From: Paulinella micropora
Taxonomy: Eukaryota; Cercozoa; Imbricatea; Euglyphida
NCBI GenBank assembly: GCA_009731375.1
Contig: BJOX01000212.1
Location: 343,511 to 407,225 of the forward strand
Direction of reading: 5' to 3'
DNA length: 63,715 bases
In this document: positions 31,744 to 39,552 of the stretch, in pieces
How the letters are laid out: each line of letters opens with the position of its first letter
Numbering within the stretch: position 1 is the first letter of the stretch
Notes under the pieces: model-generated
What the model was told of the DNA's origin: nothing
The model's input: the letters and a program-made list of their open reading frames with translations, nothing else
Database searches by the model: none
Program-made: the position numbers and the translations under genes

Positions 31744-32764
31744 CCGGCTTCCGTTTCTTCGTTTTCGGCCCGCTACCCTCCTCCTCCTCCTTGACAGATT
31801 TCGGCTTGCGTTTGATGACCTTGTTTGCGGGTGCTGCTGCGGAGGAGGAGTAGGAGGGAGAGGTTGGCTCGTAGGAAGGGGAGTCCGGTGCAGAGCCCTC
31901 CTTTTCTTCCTCCAGGCACGCGAAGGGGACGTGGAAGACGAGCTGGACGTTGCTGTCGCTGGTGAAGATGACGACCAAGGCGCCGCGCGGGTTGAGACAG
32001 AGTGTTAGGCGTCCCGTCTTCTTGTCTAGGAGAGAGCAGGCCTTGAGCACCTTTTTGAAGAGGCTGAGCGAGTAGAGCTCGCCGCTGTACATGACGTCGG
32101 CCGCGGAGCCTTCTGCCAGGAATTCGCTGCCGTACCACTTGGCGCCGCAGGCGTCCTGTAGCTTTCTGGCGCCGGCGATCTTGGTGACGGAGACCTTGCC
32201 GTCCTCGATGCCCCAGAGCGTGCTTTCCACGACCAGGCGGGTCGAAGCCGCGTCGTCCGCGTAGAGCCTGAAGTGGCTGGAGCACTTGACGTGGTTCCTG
32301 ATGACTGCGTTGACTGCGGTGGCGGAGACATCGACGACTTGAGCGACCTTGGTGACGCCCGTGACGGGCATGACATGTTCCTTGGAGAGACGGAGGTTGC
32401 TGACGACCGAGTGGTGCTGGAACTCCATGCCTTCGGTGTGGAACCCGAGCGTGAGTTTCTTGCCTTCGTCGAAGGTGACCTCCAAGATCATGTCCTCGCG
32501 GAAAGTGCTCATCCACGAGGACGCTTCCTTGAGATCGAGGGCGAAAACAACAGTCTTTCGCTGGGGTGGGAAGTGTACCTCATCTCCATCAAAGGGGATG
32601 AAAAGATCGGATGATAGTTCCTCGGAAGCTGCGCAGATGACGATCCCCTTTCCCTCGTCGGCCTGTACCCTCGCCTCCATGAAAAGAGGTGCGAGTGACT
32701 CGATAGCTCTCCGGAACGCAAGACCATGGCTCTCGGTAGACCACACAAAGACCTCCTTGGCCAT
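31694..32764 (-). CDS. PCNA-like sliding clamp
   Basis: 356 residues from MAKEVFVWSTE at 32764 (an upstream in-frame ATG at 32806 adds 14 residues). Two PCNA-type halves are visible: KTVVFALDLKEASSWMS / MILEVTFDEGKKLTLGFHTE in the first, and LYSLSLFKKVLKACSLL with LTLCLNPRGALVVIFT and VQLVFHVPFACLEEE at the end. The C-terminal about 70 residues are a low-complexity tail (SPSYEPTSPSYSSSA, then lysine-rich) not found in cellular PCNA; SPSYxPTSPSY resembles the RNA polymerase II CTD heptad. Expected to tether polymerase to DNA. Paired divergently with the SSB gene. Confidence 0.7.
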   Translation of the reverse strand: MAKEVFVWSTESHGLAFRRAIESLAPLFMEARVQADEGKGIVICAASEELSSDLFIPFDGDEVHFPPQRKTVVFALDLKEASSWMSTFREDMILEVTFDEGKKLTLGFHTEGMEFQHHSVVSNLRLSKEHVMPVTGVTKVAQVVDVSATAVNAVIRNHVKCSSHFRLYADDAASTRLVVESTLWGIEDGKVSVTKIAGARKLQDACGAKWYGSEFLAEGSAADVMYSGELYSLSLFKKVLKACSLLDKKTGRLTLCLNPRGALVVIFTSDSNVQLVFHVPFACLEEEKEGSAPDSPSYEPTSPSYSSSAAAPANKVIKRKPKSVKEEEEGSGPKTKKRKPASVPAEGEPPAGEKPV

Positions 32765-32838
32765 AGGGAACTTGAGGAAAAAAAGCAAATCCGTTTTTTG
32801 TGCCAAGGAACAACTCCTCCGACACGCACTTTCGAGAG

Positions 32839-32875
32839 CCGTTTTTCGAAAAACGGACGTTTATCGAAAAAAGCC
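32839..32875. promoter_or_regulatory. Perfect palindrome in clamp/SSB divergent promoter
   Basis: CCGTTTTTCGAAAAACGG is a perfect 18-bp palindrome (32839-32856), followed by a second TTATCGAAAAAAGCC box. Candidate early-type promoter or operator. Confidence 0.5.
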
Positions 32876-32927
32876 AGGCGCTAAGCGAAAGCAGGTCGCC
32901 CGTGCAGGCGCCAAAAAAGCACTTGCA

Positions 32928-33668
32928 ATGTCGGCGGTCAAGATCGTGAAAGCCGTACCAGACACTAACTCGTGTGTGGCGGTGGACTTCAAGAGACCCG
33001 AGGACTTGGAGAAGGTAGCGGTGGATGACGCGCGTGCCGTGAACGGGACGGTGATGGCCTCTGTGCTGTACGACGGCAAGTACCTGACGCTGGCGCTTCC
33101 GCCGCTGATGGTGGCGTGGGATCCCTCGAGCTACCTGGACAGCAAGAAGATCAACGTGGATCTGGACTTGCGGCACGCGACTAGCCATAGTACGGTGAAG
33201 GAGGCCTTCGACGTGCTGAGGGCTATCGACGAGCGTGTGGCGCAGCTGGTGGTGAAGCAAAGGGAAAAGCTGGTGCCCGGCCTGAAAAAGACGGGACCGT
33301 TGGCCAAGAGCGACCAGAGCGTGCGCGATTGCTACGTCTTCTGCACGAGACCACGGGTGAGCGGCAAGTCCGATGCGGTGTGGCCCCCGAGGCTGAGCGC
33401 TACCCTGTCAGGGGCGCGGATCCTGGGCGAGGACCAGAATATCAGCAAAGGCGACGTTGTCCGCTGTGTGGTGCAGACCAAAGTGCTGTGCAACAGGGCG
33501 GAAAAGTTAACCCTGAGCTGGCGGATCCTGCAGCTGCGCAAGATACGGGACGGACTGCCCTACCCCGACATAAACCTGACGGAGCAGGAGGCCTTTGGAA
33601 TATCTCTATCGGGCGAGGGAGACGGGGCTGCCAAGTGTTCGATGGACCTGACGGAGGACATAGTCTAG
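32928..33668 (+). CDS. NCLDV-type ssDNA-binding protein
   Basis: 246 residues from MSAVKIVKAV. Features: DGKYLTLALPPLMVAWDPSS, a beta-strand pair, FDVLRAIDERVAQLVVK, CYVFCTRPR...WPPRLSATLSG, and LTLSWRILQLRKI near the end. This order matches the single-stranded DNA-binding proteins of large DNA viruses. The frame is open upstream into the palindromic promoter, so the ATG at 32928 is chosen. Would protect ssDNA and partner the YqaJ-type exonuclease and the polymerase. Confidence 0.65.
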   Translation: MSAVKIVKAVPDTNSCVAVDFKRPEDLEKVAVDDARAVNGTVMASVLYDGKYLTLALPPLMVAWDPSSYLDSKKINVDLDLRHATSHSTVKEAFDVLRAIDERVAQLVVKQREKLVPGLKKTGPLAKSDQSVRDCYVFCTRPRVSGKSDAVWPPRLSATLSGARILGEDQNISKGDVVRCVVQTKVLCNRAEKLTLSWRILQLRKIRDGLPYPDINLTEQEAFGISLSGEGDGAAKCSMDLTEDIV

Positions 33669-33735
33669 AGAACGCGTGATTTGTATTAAAAAAAATTTGG
33701 TTCTGTCCCACTCGTTTGTGTGTTTTCTTTTTTAA

Positions 33736-34431
33736 TTAATAAATACCATACAATTCAGGGTCTTCCGGTAAAGTCAAGAAGGGTAGGGGGTAAAGGCTGT
33801 TGCGCTCGGGATATTCTTCTTCTTCCTCCTCCTCCCCGTCCATGATCTTGCGCCAGGCGCTAGACACTGCCTCCTCTGAGATACGGCGGAACTTGGGTAG
33901 ATTGGTAGCAGCGGCCTGCTCCTTCACGATGAGATCGCAGTATAGAGCATCGAGAAGCAGGCGCGGCTGCCGAGGGCACAGATCGCGGAACTTTGTAGGA
34001 GTCATGGCAAAGATAGCCGGAACGCTGTAGCGGCCGAGACCGCCGATGACATCTTGTACAAACTCAGGGGTCGGCTTCAGGGAGTACTCCTTCCCTGTAA
34101 AACGCTCCACTGACCAATCGCGAACGAACTTATCGATGTCGAATATGCGCCAATCTTCTCTCACGCAAGGGTAGGCACTGAACGGTGGTAGTTCTGGCGT
34201 GTCTTGCTGCGCTCGGTCGTCGTCGTCGTGGAGCTCGATCTCGGTGTCTGGGTCAAGATCAGAGGCAACGTGGACGACCTTGACACGCCCGCCGAGCCCT
34301 GTGTCGAGGCAGCCCTCCCAGTCCCAAGGAGCGGTAAGCCGGCGCTTAGGTGCGGGTCCCCTGCTAACGACCTTTCCATTGCGGAGATGGAGGTAGACTA
34401 TGGGAGCTTGAGCCTCAGCCTCTTCAGTCAT
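33736..34431 (-). CDS. Hypothetical 231-aa protein with acidic tail
   Basis: Start MTEEAEAQAPIVYLHLRNGK at 34431 (an in-frame ATG 24 codons upstream lies in the inverted-repeat promoter). Contains DWRIFDIDKFVRDWSVERF and PRQPRLLLDALYCDLIVKEQ, then an EEEEEEEYPE stretch. Soluble; family unknown. Convergent with the SSB gene; the shared 3' region holds ATTAAA and TTAATTAATAAATA polyadenylation-like signals. Confidence 0.6.
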   Translation of the reverse strand: MTEEAEAQAPIVYLHLRNGKVVSRGPAPKRRLTAPWDWEGCLDTGLGGRVKVVHVASDLDPDTEIELHDDDDRAQQDTPELPPFSAYPCVREDWRIFDIDKFVRDWSVERFTGKEYSLKPTPEFVQDVIGGLGRYSVPAIFAMTPTKFRDLCPRQPRLLLDALYCDLIVKEQAAATNLPKFRRISEEAVSSAWRKIMDGEEEEEEEYPERNSLYPLPFLTLPEDPELYGIY

Positions 34432-34506
34432 TGCAGAAAGTTCAAATTGTGAGACCACAAAAAGGTAGCTGTAAGGTTTTGGTAAAAAACCACGTGATTT
34501 CAAAAT

Positions 34507-34610
34507 GTGTGGTGGGGAAAAGGTTCAGGGACGGGCCGGAAGGTCCTGGGAAAAAAGCCATTCGAGCAAAATGGACTGCCGGCCCTTCCCTGAACCTTTT
34601 CCCACCACAC
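34507..34610. repeat. Inverted repeat (32-bp arms) in divergent promoter
   Basis: Arms GTGTGGTGGGGAAAAGGTTC...GGGCCGG (34507-34539) and CCGGCCC...GAACCTTTTCCCACCACAC (34579-34610) around a loop containing GCCATTCGAGCAAAATGGAC. The arm and loop sequences recur at 40.65-40.87 kb. Confidence 0.75.
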
Positions 34611-34676
34611 AAAAAGGTCCAGCCAGCGCGCCCTTCATTTTCAGCCTCACAATCCCAAAAAAAAAGATCAGCCAAG

Positions 34677-35567
34677 ATGATGAAGCGAAGAATCAAACAA
34701 ATTGGCAAAGAGGCCCGTCCGGCCAAACGCAGAATGTTATCGGAATGCAAGGAGGGCAAGGAGATCATCGACTTCCACCGCCTACTGTTCCATGTCCCGC
34801 GCTATGAGCCGCTCTGTTTTGAAAGTTGGGAGAAATATATCGAGCTCAAGCTGGAGATGCAGGGCGACGAATCGCCAGAAAAAGACTGCTTGGCTATGGC
34901 TGCGAGCTTTGAGAGGGGCTTTGTATTATCCCTCCGCAATACAACATGGTGTGAAGACGATAACTGTAGCAACAGGGAGCGGCAAGCCTTGCACTTGCGC
35001 AATGCGGAAGGGAAGGAGGCATTCCTATCGCAGCTCGACTATTCCGTGCTGAGGGCCGCTGTGACAGGCTGGGAAGACTTGTGCTTGTCGATACAGCCCT
35101 TGGCAAAGGCACTGGCCCGCCATGCGTACGCGGTGGAGTGTGCAGCGAGGCGTTTGAATCCTGATGTCGCGCTGGTGATGGCGGAGTTCCTGGGCTTCGT
35201 TTGTTTGGAGGGCGTGGACGCGAACTTCATCAAGGGGCGTTCTTCGAGAGAGATTGACGGGCTGATGGCGGCGACCAACCTCTTGTCTGTAGACAGATTC
35301 GCGGAGGGGATCGATGCGGGCCCTTGCACAGTTCACCCGTCTGTGGAGGAAGAGGTCCTGGAGAGAATAGTGGAGCTTCCGGAGGACGCCATGACGATGC
35401 TCGGAGTAGCAGATGTAGCCATCGTGCAAGGAATCAGCCTGTCAGCTTTCAGAGAGGGGAAAGCACGCTGGTGCGAAGATGTCGCGAAGCTGCTCAACCT
35501 TGGTTTGCGCACCCTGGACAAGATGGTGCGGGCGCAAACTATACTACAGAGGTTCGTGAGGGACTAG
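34677..35567 (+). CDS. Hypothetical 296-aa protein
   Basis: Starts MMKRRIKQIGKEARPAKRRML, a bipartite nuclear-localisation-like basic N-terminus. The body is helical with WEDLCLSIQPLAKALARHAYAVECAARRLNPDVALVMAEFLGF. CAGCCTCACAATCC lies 22 nt upstream of the ATG, identical to the leader of the gene at 38813. The frame is open upstream into the inverted repeat, which is not counted as coding. No family recognised; likely nuclear. Confidence 0.65.
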   Translation: MMKRRIKQIGKEARPAKRRMLSECKEGKEIIDFHRLLFHVPRYEPLCFESWEKYIELKLEMQGDESPEKDCLAMAASFERGFVLSLRNTTWCEDDNCSNRERQALHLRNAEGKEAFLSQLDYSVLRAAVTGWEDLCLSIQPLAKALARHAYAVECAARRLNPDVALVMAEFLGFVCLEGVDANFIKGRSSREIDGLMAATNLLSVDRFAEGIDAGPCTVHPSVEEEVLERIVELPEDAMTMLGVADVAIVQGISLSAFREGKARWCEDVAKLLNLGLRTLDKMVRAQTILQRFVRD

Positions 35568-35589
35568 GAGTGTGTGTATGTATTTGTGA

Positions 35590-36036
35590 TTAAAACTCTG
35601 TTTTTTGTTTGTGCCGGTATTTACGCTGGAGGTACTCTTGTAGCCAGTCGTAGTCCGGATGGAGTGAGTGAGATGGGGCGTGGTGCAGCCACCATTCTCT
35701 GTCCCTGTCGTGCTCTTGGCAGAGGCCATTGGCCCAAGCCGGCTTGACTTTGGGCTCGGAGGAGATACACTGGCCGCAGGAGGGCAGGTCGTGTGTCTTA
35801 CAAACACCGTCGCGGTAGAAGTCGGTGTAGCCACTGGCTTGCTCGCGGAGGCATTCGGTGCACTGTCGGGAGCAGTGTTCGTAGCACAAGTCGTTGGCGT
35901 GGACCTGCCTGGCCACGCCCCGGGAGAAGCACTGTGGACAGGCACGTGCCCACCTTTCTTTACCCCCGCGCTTGCCATTGCGGATTTTGAGCTGCACCAG
36001 CCCGTTGGGCTTGACCCTGGTTACGCTCTGAGCCAT
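35590..36036 (-). CDS. Cysteine-rich zinc-binding protein
   Basis: 148 residues from MAQSVTRVKPNGLVQLKIRN. Repeated Cys/His pairs: CPQC, CYEHC, QCTECL, CKTHDLPSCGQC and CQEH, enough for two to three zinc sites. A basic segment (KIRNGKRGGKERWAR) precedes them. It sits 14 bp downstream of the membrane-protein gene on the same strand. Could be a nucleic-acid-binding or RING-like protein; no family asserted. Confidence 0.65.
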   Translation of the reverse strand: MAQSVTRVKPNGLVQLKIRNGKRGGKERWARACPQCFSRGVARQVHANDLCYEHCSRQCTECLREQASGYTDFYRDGVCKTHDLPSCGQCISSEPKVKPAWANGLCQEHDRDREWWLHHAPSHSLHPDYDWLQEYLQRKYRHKQKTEF

Positions 36037-36050
36037 GGCGGGGATGTTGA

Positions 36051-36374
36051 CTAGGCGGCGAGGATTGTTTTCTCGTCGGTGTAGTGGTCGTAGACTATGG
36101 CTGCGCCCATGAAGGTGTCGACAGCTAGGAAGTCCGCTCGGCCGGTGAGTGCGTAGAGAGCCCACATGGTGCCATGGGTGAAGCGGTGGTCTTTCCAGTA
36201 GGCCTCGCCGCCGAAAAACCCCTTGTCCTCCTTATGGTCGAGGGCGCCCGAGAGCCAGAGGGTGGCCGGCAGGAGCGCTAGTAGACGTAATCGGTCGTAG
36301 CCACGCCAGGCTAGGTAGGTGTAGGCCGCACGTGCAGGGAGACAACCAGTGAGGAACAGTGTGCTGTTGTCCAT
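36051..36374 (-). CDS. Conserved-looking membrane protein (107 aa)
   Basis: Hydrophobic segments are at about LRLLALLPATLWLSGA and FTHGTMWALYALTG, with GFFGGEAYWKDHRFTHG between them. The GG-x-x-YW-x-x-x-R-x-x-HG arrangement recalls a short membrane protein widespread in large DNA viruses (from memory, unverified). Its 5' end abuts the palindrome array, making it the first gene on the left side of the putative telomere. Confidence 0.6.
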   Translation of the reverse strand: MDNSTLFLTGCLPARAAYTYLAWRGYDRLRLLALLPATLWLSGALDHKEDKGFFGGEAYWKDHRFTHGTMWALYALTGRADFLAVDTFMGAAIVYDHYTDEKTILAA

Positions 36375-36399
36375 GCTTGTGTATCTCTTTTCCCTGGAA

Positions 36400-38630
36400 C
36401 TTTTTTTTGAAAGAAAAAGTAACGGCTAGCAGTCATGCAATTTTTTTTTGAAAAAGTGCGTAACGGTTTTTCACCTTTCCCAGGCCATATAAATTTTATT
36501 GAATATATTATATATTATATATTAAAAATTTCTAATATATAATATATAATATATTCAATAAAATTTATATGGCCTGGGAAGGGTGAAAAACCGTTACTTT
36601 CTTTTGAAAAAAAGTAACGGCTAAACGTTACGCACTTTTTTGAAAAAAGTAACGGCTAAACGTTACGTACTTTTTTTGAAAAAGTAACGGCTAAACGTTA
36701 CACACTTTTTTTGAAAAAAGTAACGGCTAAACGTTACGTACTTTTTTGAAAAAAGTAACGGTTTTTCAACCTTCCCAGGCCATATAAATTTTATCGAATA
36801 TATTATATATTATATATTAGAAATTTCTAATATATAATATATAATATATTCAATAAAATTTATATGGCCTGGGAAGGGTGAAAAACCGTTACTTTTTTTT
36901 GAAAAAAAAGTAACGGCTAAACGTTACACACTTTTTTTTTTGAAAAAGTAACGGCTAAACGTTACGCACTTTTTTTGAAAAAAAGTAACGGTTTTTCACC
37001 CTTCCCAGTCCATATAAATTTTATTGAATATATTATATATTATATATTAGAAATTTCTAATATATAATATATAATATATTCAATAAAATTTATATGGCCT
37101 GGGAAGGGTGAAAAACCGTTACTTTTTTTTGAAAAAAAAAGTAACTGCTAAACGTTACGCATTTTTTTGAAAAAGTAACGGCTAAACGTTACGCACTTTT
37201 TTTGAAAAAAAGTAACGGTTTTTCACCCTTCCCAGTCCATATAAATTTTATTGAATATATTATATATTATATATTAGAAATTTCTAATATATAATATATA
37301 ATATATTCAATAAAATTTATATGGCCTGGGAAGGGTGAAAAACCGTTACTTTTTTTTGAAAAAAAAAGTAACTGCTAAACGTTACGCATTTTTTTGAAAA
37401 AGTAACGGCTAAACGTTACGCACTTTTTTTGAAAAAAAGTAACGGTTTTTCACCCTTCCCAGTCCATATAAATTTTATTGAATATATTATATATTATATA
37501 TTAGAAATTTCTAATATATAATATATAATATATTCAATAAAATTTATATGGCCTGGGAAGGGTGAAAAACCGTTACTTTTTTTTGAAAAAAAAAAGTAAC
37601 GGCTAAACGTTACGCACTTTTTTTTAAAAAAAGTAACGGTTTTGCACCCTTCCCAGTCCATATAAATTTTATTGAATATATTATATATTATATATTAGAA
37701 ATTTCTAATATATAATATATAATATATTCAATAAAATTTATATGGCCTGGGAAGGGTGAAAAACCGTTACTTTTTTTTGAAAAAAAAAAGTAACGGCTAA
37801 ACGTTACGCACTTTTTTTTAAAAAAAGTAACGGTTTTGCACCCTTCCCAGTCCATATAAATTTTATTGAATATATTATATATTATATATTAGAAATTTCT
37901 AATATATAATATATAATATATTCAATAAAATTTATATGGCCTGGGAAGGGTGAAAAACCGTTACTTTTTTTTGAAAAAAAAAGTAACTGCTAAACGTTAC
38001 GCATTTTTTTGAAAAAGTAACGGCTAAACGTTACGCACTTTTTTTGAAAAAAAGTAACGGTTTTTCACCCTTCCCAGTCCATATAAATTTTATTGAATAT
38101 ATTATATATTATATATTAGAAATTTCTAATATATAATATATAATATATTCAATAAAATTTATATGGCCTGGGAAGGGTGAAAAACCGTTACTTTTTTTTG
38201 AAAAAAAAAAGTAACGGCTAAACGTTACGCACTTTTTTTTAAAAAAAGTAACGGTTTTGCACCCTTCCCAGTCCATATAAATTTTATTGAATATATTATA
38301 TATTATATATTAGAAATTTCTAATATATAATATATAATATATTCAATAAAATTTATATGGCCTGGGAAGGGTGAAAAACCGTTACTTTTTTTTGAAAAAA
38401 AAAAGTAACGGCTAAACGTTACGCACTTTTTTTTAAAAAAAGTAACGGTTTTGCACCCTTCCCAGTCCATATAAATTTTATTGAATATATTATATATTAT
38501 ATATTAGAAATTTCTAATATATAATATATAATATATTCAATAAAATTTATATGGCCTGGGAAGGGTGAAAAACCGTTACTTTTTTTTGAAAAAAAGTAAC
38601 GGCTCCGGGAGCCGTTACTTTTCGCCAGCG
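36400..38630. repeat. Tandem array of ten long palindromes (candidate telomere/resolution sites)
   Basis: Ten copies with centres at about 36524, 36821, 37050, 37277, 37504, 37697, 37890, 38119, 38311 and 38506 (spacing about 193, 228 or 298 bp). In nearly all the core is a perfect 88-bp palindrome, from CCATATAAATTTTATTGAAT to its reverse complement, centred on TAGAAATTTCTA. It extends outward with a single mismatch (CCCAGT versus CCCAGG) through TTTTTCACCCTTCCCAG and GTAACGG to about 160 bp. Linkers contain GTAACGGCTAAACGTTAC, itself an inverted pair. The last unit ends in AGTAACGGCTCCGGGAGCCG. No genes inside. It is the expected kind of substrate for a protelomerase or a junction resolvase. 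Confidence 0.95.
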
Positions 38631-38739
38631 ATACGCGCGAAACCGGCACTGATTCGAGCCGAAACTGGCGAAGGAGGCAGCGATACGACCGAAAGTGGCC
38701 TGGCAGGAACGGAATTCCTCTTTGCCGTAGCGCGTGTCC

Positions 38740-38798
38740 TACCATAACCGCAGCTCCGTTCCCCGCAGGTTTGTCAATTCATTCCAGCCTCACAATCC
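38740..38798 (+). promoter_or_regulatory. Shared leader/promoter of accessory genes
   Basis: CTACCATAACCG (38739-38750) recurs at 42716, and CAGCCTCACAATCC (38785-38798) recurs at 34642; both precede start codons by a similar distance. Confidence 0.55.
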
Positions 38799-38812
38799 AA
38801 GAAAAAGCGAAT

Positions 38813-39295
38813 ATGGCAAGCACTGAGAACACCGAGTCTGCCGCGAAAAAGAACATGGCTACCCAAGCCGAGCGTCCAGAGCCCGCGAAGAAGCGCAAGA
38901 CTGAAGCTGCGACCCAAGAGCGCAATCACGGCGTCCTGTCCATTGTCTTTGACGTGGAGCACGACTTCAAGTTCGGGGACCTGGCGGTCAACTTTGCACT
39001 CGGACGAAGAGAGGTGAAAACCCTCAACAAGGAACTGGGTGACATCCGTGAAGTGCTCAAGGACATGAACGAGAATCTGGGCATTCTGCAGGACGAGGTA
39101 GCTGCACTGCTGGACTCCGATACGATCTCTAGAAAAGAATTCAACAACGCAACAAAGAGTGCAGTCGAAAAGTTCAGGAAGAATTGCGGCAAGGCACGGA
39201 TCACCATCGACGACGTCGTTGGAAGGAAGAATGAGGAGGACACAGAGGATGAGGAGGAAGAAGACGAAGACGAGGACGAGGACGAGGCAGAGTGA
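38813..39295 (+). CDS. Hypothetical 160-aa nuclear-type protein with acidic tail
   Basis: Starts MASTENTESAAKKNMATQAE; EPAKKRKTEAA is an NLS-like cluster. The central region (VKTLNKELGDIREVLKDMNENLGILQDEVAALLD) forms a coiled coil. The last 20 residues are almost only D/E, as in histone chaperones and HMG-type proteins. Family unknown; acidic tail and NLS suggest a chromatin partner. First gene right of the palindrome array, divergent from 36374. Confidence 0.6.
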   Translation: MASTENTESAAKKNMATQAERPEPAKKRKTEAATQERNHGVLSIVFDVEHDFKFGDLAVNFALGRREVKTLNKELGDIREVLKDMNENLGILQDEVAALLDSDTISRKEFNNATKSAVEKFRKNCGKARITIDDVVGRKNEEDTEDEEEEDEDEDEDEAE

Positions 39296-39315
39296 AGCTA
39301 TTATTAAAATCACTG

Positions 39316-39501
39316 ATGAAAAAACACTATACCAAATTATTAATACTGACTCCTGCTGCTACATCCTTAGTATCGAGAGGTCTTACCTCGTCCGGAAAAT
39401 TAAAGGGACAGAATGCGATTACAATACATCCCACTATTCCGATGATTGCGACAGCTATGATAGCTATCACCTCAGGTTCCATTTTGCTGCTGTACCACTA
39501 G
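39316..39501 (+). CDS. Possible small membrane protein (61 aa)
   Basis: MKKHYTKLLILTPAATSL, then a hydrophobic C-terminal segment (PMIATAMIAITSGSILLLYH). It follows the acidic-tail gene by 20 bp. No independent promoter evidence; short, so only tentatively coding. Confidence 0.35.
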   Translation: MKKHYTKLLILTPAATSLVSRGLTSSGKLKGQNAITIHPTIPMIATAMIAITSGSILLLYH

Positions 39502-39552
39502 ATAATACTCAGAGTCAATAAAAAAATTTAATAGTAATAACGAATTCAAAAG

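Noticed and set aside
36400-38630. CRISPR array or conventional satellite
   Set aside because: Units are long perfect palindromes with near-identical linkers and no unique spacers; the element is eukaryotic-viral and has no cas genes.
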